In this document: one piece after another, positions 20,868 to 23,788 of the stretch
How positions within the stretch are numbered: position 1 is the first letter of the stretch
Layout: each line of letters opens with the position of its first letter
Assembly: GCA_036897485.1 (NCBI GenBank)
Contig: JAYMTF010001380.1
Location: 1 to 23,788 of the forward strand
Reading direction: 5' to 3'
Source: Pelargonium nanum
Lineage: Eukaryota > Streptophyta > Magnoliopsida > Geraniales > Geraniaceae
Length of the DNA stretch: 23,788 nt
Position numbers and translations under genes: made by a program
The notes under the pieces: model-generated
Database searches by the model: none
What the model was told of the DNA's origin: nothing
The model's input: the letters and a program-made list of their open reading frames with translations, nothing else

Positions 20868-20939
20868 GAAAGCGAGTAAACTTAAGAATGAGGGGTCTTC
20901 TTCATGAGAAAGATCGCCTCTTCTGTTGTCACTGTCCAT
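20868..20939 (-). pseudogene. Possible short gene fragment (24 codons), uncertain
   Basis: On the minus strand an ATG at 20939 opens MDSDNRRGDLSHEEDPSF and stops 24 codons later, next to the SINE. The 100 bases before the ATG are slightly GC-richer and resemble a plant 5' leader. It could be the first exon remnant of a gene whose remainder is gone. It could equally be chance; the protein is not recognised. Confidence 0.15.
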
Positions 20940-21340
20940 CACAGCCAACCCAACCGACACTCGCTTCACTCGCGTACTCCTATGTTCACTTCTTTTTCTA
21001 ACGAATAAAAAACATTTTATCAGCTTCTCTAAATCTAATAAATAATTTTCAGTTTTGTTAATGAAGCAACTGTTTGTCAAACTAGAATTTAATAGAGGTG
21101 TAACTGTATATTATTGTACTTAAATGTGCTTATCGAAAAATTCTAATTAAATGTTTATGGTTTTTTTTTTTTTGAATCAAGCAGGCCTACAAAATGTTAA
21201 TTAATTAGCAATTAATGAGTCAAAGGAAAAATTAAACTATTGTCTAACAGAATGGTTAGTATTGGGTCTATTCAACAACACAATTAATAGTACAAACTTC
21301 TCTTACGGTAACTTCTAATTTAAATCTCGGACATAGTGTT
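20940..21340. other. Intergenic stretch before the second LTR-like fragment
   Basis: AT-rich with a T homopolymer at about 21161-21173. No supportable gene. Confidence 0.4.
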
Positions 21341-21425
21341 TGTTGAAGTGAGTGATAAAGTTTCTCACATTGATAAAATATAAAATAAAGTGATTGTATG
21401 ATGTTTCTTGTTGTCATTATCTCCA
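21341..21425 (+). mobile_element. Second short LTR-like fragment, related to the one at 480-627
   Basis: It starts TGTTGAAGTGAGTGATAAAG and continues CTCACATTGATAAA. The LTR near position 600 on the minus strand starts TGTTGAAGTGGGTAAAATA, then CCCACATCAGATAAA. The shared start and spacing suggest the same short-LTR family in opposite orientation. The far end and any primer-binding site were not identified; it is a partial fossil. Confidence 0.35.
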
Positions 21426-21429
21426 TTTT

Positions 21430-21655
21430 CAATTAAAACACTCAATTTAGTCCATGAACTTTTATGTTTCGATCTGATTTGACATATGAACCTTTTATTA
21501 AACCCAAAATAGTCTATGAGCTTCCGTGTTTCGACCCAAAATGATCCATGAACTTTTTTTAATCCAAAATAGTCTATGAACTTTTGTGTATCAACCTAAA
21601 ATGGTCATTGAACTTTCAAATATTTATCCAATTTGGTCCCTAATCCTTTTGATAT
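21430..21655. repeat. Degenerate repeat array built on a CCATGAACTTTT-type motif
   Basis: Four to five diverged units of about 45-60 bp repeat words such as TAGTCCATGAACTTTT, TAGTCTATGAACTTTTGTGT and GGTCATTGAACTTTC, alternating with CCCAAAATG or CCAATTTGG. Arrays of this kind (not able to... GGTCCCTGAACTTT) are common in plant genomes near or inside transposable elements, but the element here is not identified. Confidence 0.5.
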
Positions 21656-22190
21656 AAGCTCTAAGGGTAATGACCATTTACTAGGCGTTACGATCTTCCT
21701 CAAACCCTTGGGCGGGACTCGAATGAGAAGGAATAGACGGGACCACTTCAAGATCTGAAACTCTACCTCTTGTCGTGATGAGATTGATTGTCGTATGCTT
21801 GATGTTAGTTGCTTTGGCTTGTCCGCTCGCCATCCACACTTGATCACATTGCGACGAGATTAGCAATCATACTTCGTTAGATTAGTTCTTCGTTCCCACG
21901 CCGTTCGTCTCCATACACTTGAGTTGGTCGCGACGAAGAAGCTTTTCATGACGGGATCCATTTTAAGGGCTTTCATGTTGCTTCATTACGTTGGTCCCAT
22001 TCTTTCGGTTGTAATGTCTTGGTTGTCTTCTTCGACTTCGAAGGCATTTGTTAAGTTACCTCACGGTCGACGACTTCGATCCTGTGGGAGCGACGACGCC
22101 ATTTAGTTGCAAGGCCTTGTCCCGCGCTTCATACGCGTTCTTCGGGCACGCGCTTTGGGCACAAGTCTTCGGGCACGCACACTATAATTA
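21656..22190. other. CpG-rich unassigned block, probably an inserted repeat
   Basis: Compared with its flanks this stretch is GC-richer and unusually rich in CG and TTCG/CGA words (for example 22030-22105). Short direct copies of CTTCGGGCACGC occur at about 22140 and 22168. The longest open stretches (60 codons at 21924-22106 plus; 80 codons at 21605-21847 minus) match nothing I recognise. The abrupt change in composition at about 21660 and 22190 suggests an insertion with unknown ends. Confidence 0.35.
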
Positions 22191-23330
22191 ATTAGTAAGA
22201 ACTAAAGTCTTAACTATAAATAATTTATTATATAAATTTTATTTTGAACGAAAATTTGCTACTTTATTAATTCAAATCGAACGATAACAAAGACAACATA
22301 AAACTGATAGTTTGATAACCAATGAATCCAGACAAGCCTGACAAAGAAGTTGAAGACCTAACTAACTCATGGGGCACTCGGTTCACAGACCAACACGCAA
22401 ACAAAAATTGAACACTACTAAATTGAGCCAAAATGACTTAAACATCCCGAAAAATCAAGTCGAAGGCACTGAATTAAATCCTCCCCATCAACTTGAATAA
22501 GCAAGCCAAAGACACTGGAAGTCTCCTCCTCCACACGAAGAGCGTGAACAATTTTTAGAATGTGAAAATATATTTATTTTGAGATAAATAAAGTAATATA
22601 TAAGGATAAGTTTTGGTAAGGTAATAACGATATTTCCATTTGTTTCCTGCATTACAATTGTGTGTCAATCATCAACAAGTCAAAAGAAGGAACAAACCAA
22701 TTTTGTATATTTCATAAAAGACATTTGGTAATTGGTATAGGCTTTAACTATAGGTAGTGAGTATCGAAATAAATCAACTCCTAGCTAAATTTTTTTATTA
22801 GATAATATACTTTACTTAACCTAATGTAGTGTTCAATAATTTATATACAAACATGATCTGTGATATCGATGGAGCTGGCCACAAGTGTTGCCGGAGAAAA
22901 CATAACATCATATTGAATAAAATAGCCAATAGAGTTATTTTCTTTTTATTGAAATGACCATTGTATTTGTTAATCCAAATAGGAAGACAACAAATCAAAA
23001 AGTAAATTCAAGAGAATGCAAACTAATCCAAACCAAAAAGTTTCTTTGAATCTACTAATGCACGGGTTATTCATTTCACAGACCTATCTGCAAATACAAC
23101 TCAACACCTTCTACTCAAATCAACCTGAAGAACAGGAAGTGCACACTCCCACTCCATTGTGTCCCATGAGCAAGAGCCTCAACCTCTCGAACATAGCCAA
23201 CAAAGATAAAATTATTATTCATCCACATTCTGTTTCAACATAATCTACCTATACTTGCTAAAAGGTGAATGGAAGCAGCAAGTATCATTATCAATTATTA
23301 ATTAACTCATACACTTTAAATATATATTCT
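22191..23330. other. Intergenic, no gene seen
   Basis: AT-rich DNA. 22270-22540 has more even base composition and looks repetitive or transposon-derived, but I could not assign it. 22816-22998 (minus) and 23016-23243 (plus) are short open stretches without recognisable protein features. Confidence 0.4.
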
Positions 23331-23400
23331 TTACTCAAACACGAGATCTTGTATGAAATCTGAGTTTTAAACCACTCGACCAATAAGATGATATAGTCAT
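23331..23400 (-). mobile_element. tRNA-like SINE relic
   Basis: On the minus strand there is TGGTCGAGTGGT (23382-23371), close to a tRNA-Leu/Ser A box, and about 30 bases later CGTGTTTGAGTA (23343-23332), a degraded B box. In between is AACTCAGATTTCATACAAGA. It does not fold as a functional tRNA. The best reading is the head of an old tRNA-derived SINE; a decayed tRNA gene is the alternative. Confidence 0.35.
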
Positions 23401-23788
23401 TATCATGGATCACACATAGTCACACAGATGGTCTTTTTGAGATTCTCATCTTTACCTTTTGTGAAAAAAGCTTGGTTACATTACCTAACATGGCATTGGT
23501 GGCCACCTCTAGTATTGTCAGCTTCCACATGATCACCAATTAGCAATTTCATGGCCGTGGGTTGTGAGTCTGGGCTTCGTGGGCCGCCTATGAATGGGAC
23601 AATTTGGGCCAAGAATTGCCTGTCAAAGTCTACGAGCTACACGGTGCGGTGAAAACGGATGACGGGCGGGGCGGGGCGGTCAGGCAGTTTGGGCGAGTAC
23701 AGGGTACCTTTGCACAACCCTAAAAACAACTATGCAACATCAAAATTTTCATTGTGTAATGAGATATCTAATATATATATATATATAT
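23401..23788. other. Right edge of window: GC-rich patch and AT microsatellite
   Basis: 23630-23700 is GC-rich with GGGCGGGGCGGGGCGG at about 23664. It is followed by TTTGCACAACCCTA, which resembles the end of a non-autonomous hAT element, but no partner end is present. The window ends in an (AT)n run (about 23770-23788). Confidence 0.35.

Noticed and set aside
23600-23720. Possible right end of a hAT element (TTTGCACAACCCTA)
   Set aside because: No matching left end or 8-bp duplication found in the window, so it is only mentioned in the edge description.
1-23788. A linked multi-gene system among the three genes
   Set aside because: The genes act in unrelated processes (chromatin, membrane AAA-ATPase, Golgi glycosylation), have separate promoters and mixed orientation, and share no evident regulatory element.

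Overview
This window is nuclear DNA from a flowering plant, most likely a eudicot and probably a rosid; lineage is judged only from protein resemblance recalled from memory. It carries GT-AG introns, AT-rich intergenic DNA and several small plant transposon types. Three protein-coding genes can be modelled with consistent reading frames across every splice junction.

Region by region: (a) 1-1490 is intergenic, with a Helitron-like 3' end at the left edge and a short LTR with a Met-tRNA-type primer-binding site. (b) 1622-9839 (+) is a 12-exon gene for a DDT-domain chromatin protein of the DDR4 type, a putative partner of ISWI remodelers. Its leader holds upstream ORFs and a hairpin follows its stop codon. 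(c) 10663-12174 (-) is an intronless AAA-ATPase of the ASD/AATP1 (BCS1-like) family, convergent with the previous gene. (d) 12175-15230 is intergenic and holds a decayed Ty3/gypsy-like gag relic around 13.8-14.5 kb. (e) 15231-18328 (-) is a seven-exon gene for a hydroxyproline O-galactosyltransferase (GALT5/GALT6 type, CAZy GT31 with a galectin domain), acting in the Golgi on arabinogalactan-proteins. (f) 18.4-23.8 kb has no convincing gene but is dense in small elements: a PIF/Harbinger-type MITE with TTA target duplications, a Mutator-type MITE with an exact 9-bp target duplication and an internal tandem array, a tRNA-derived SINE, a second fragment resembling the LTR near position 500, a degenerate repeat array, a CpG-rich unassigned block and a second tRNA-like relic.

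The three genes look like unrelated housekeeping neighbours, not a functional cluster: one is in chromatin, one is a membrane AAA-ATPase and one is Golgi glycosylation. I found no evidence of a new multi-gene system. The least routine items are the 342-bp Mutator-type MITE, the upstream ORFs and conserved LDLNE tail of the DDR4-like gene, and the pair of related short LTR relics.
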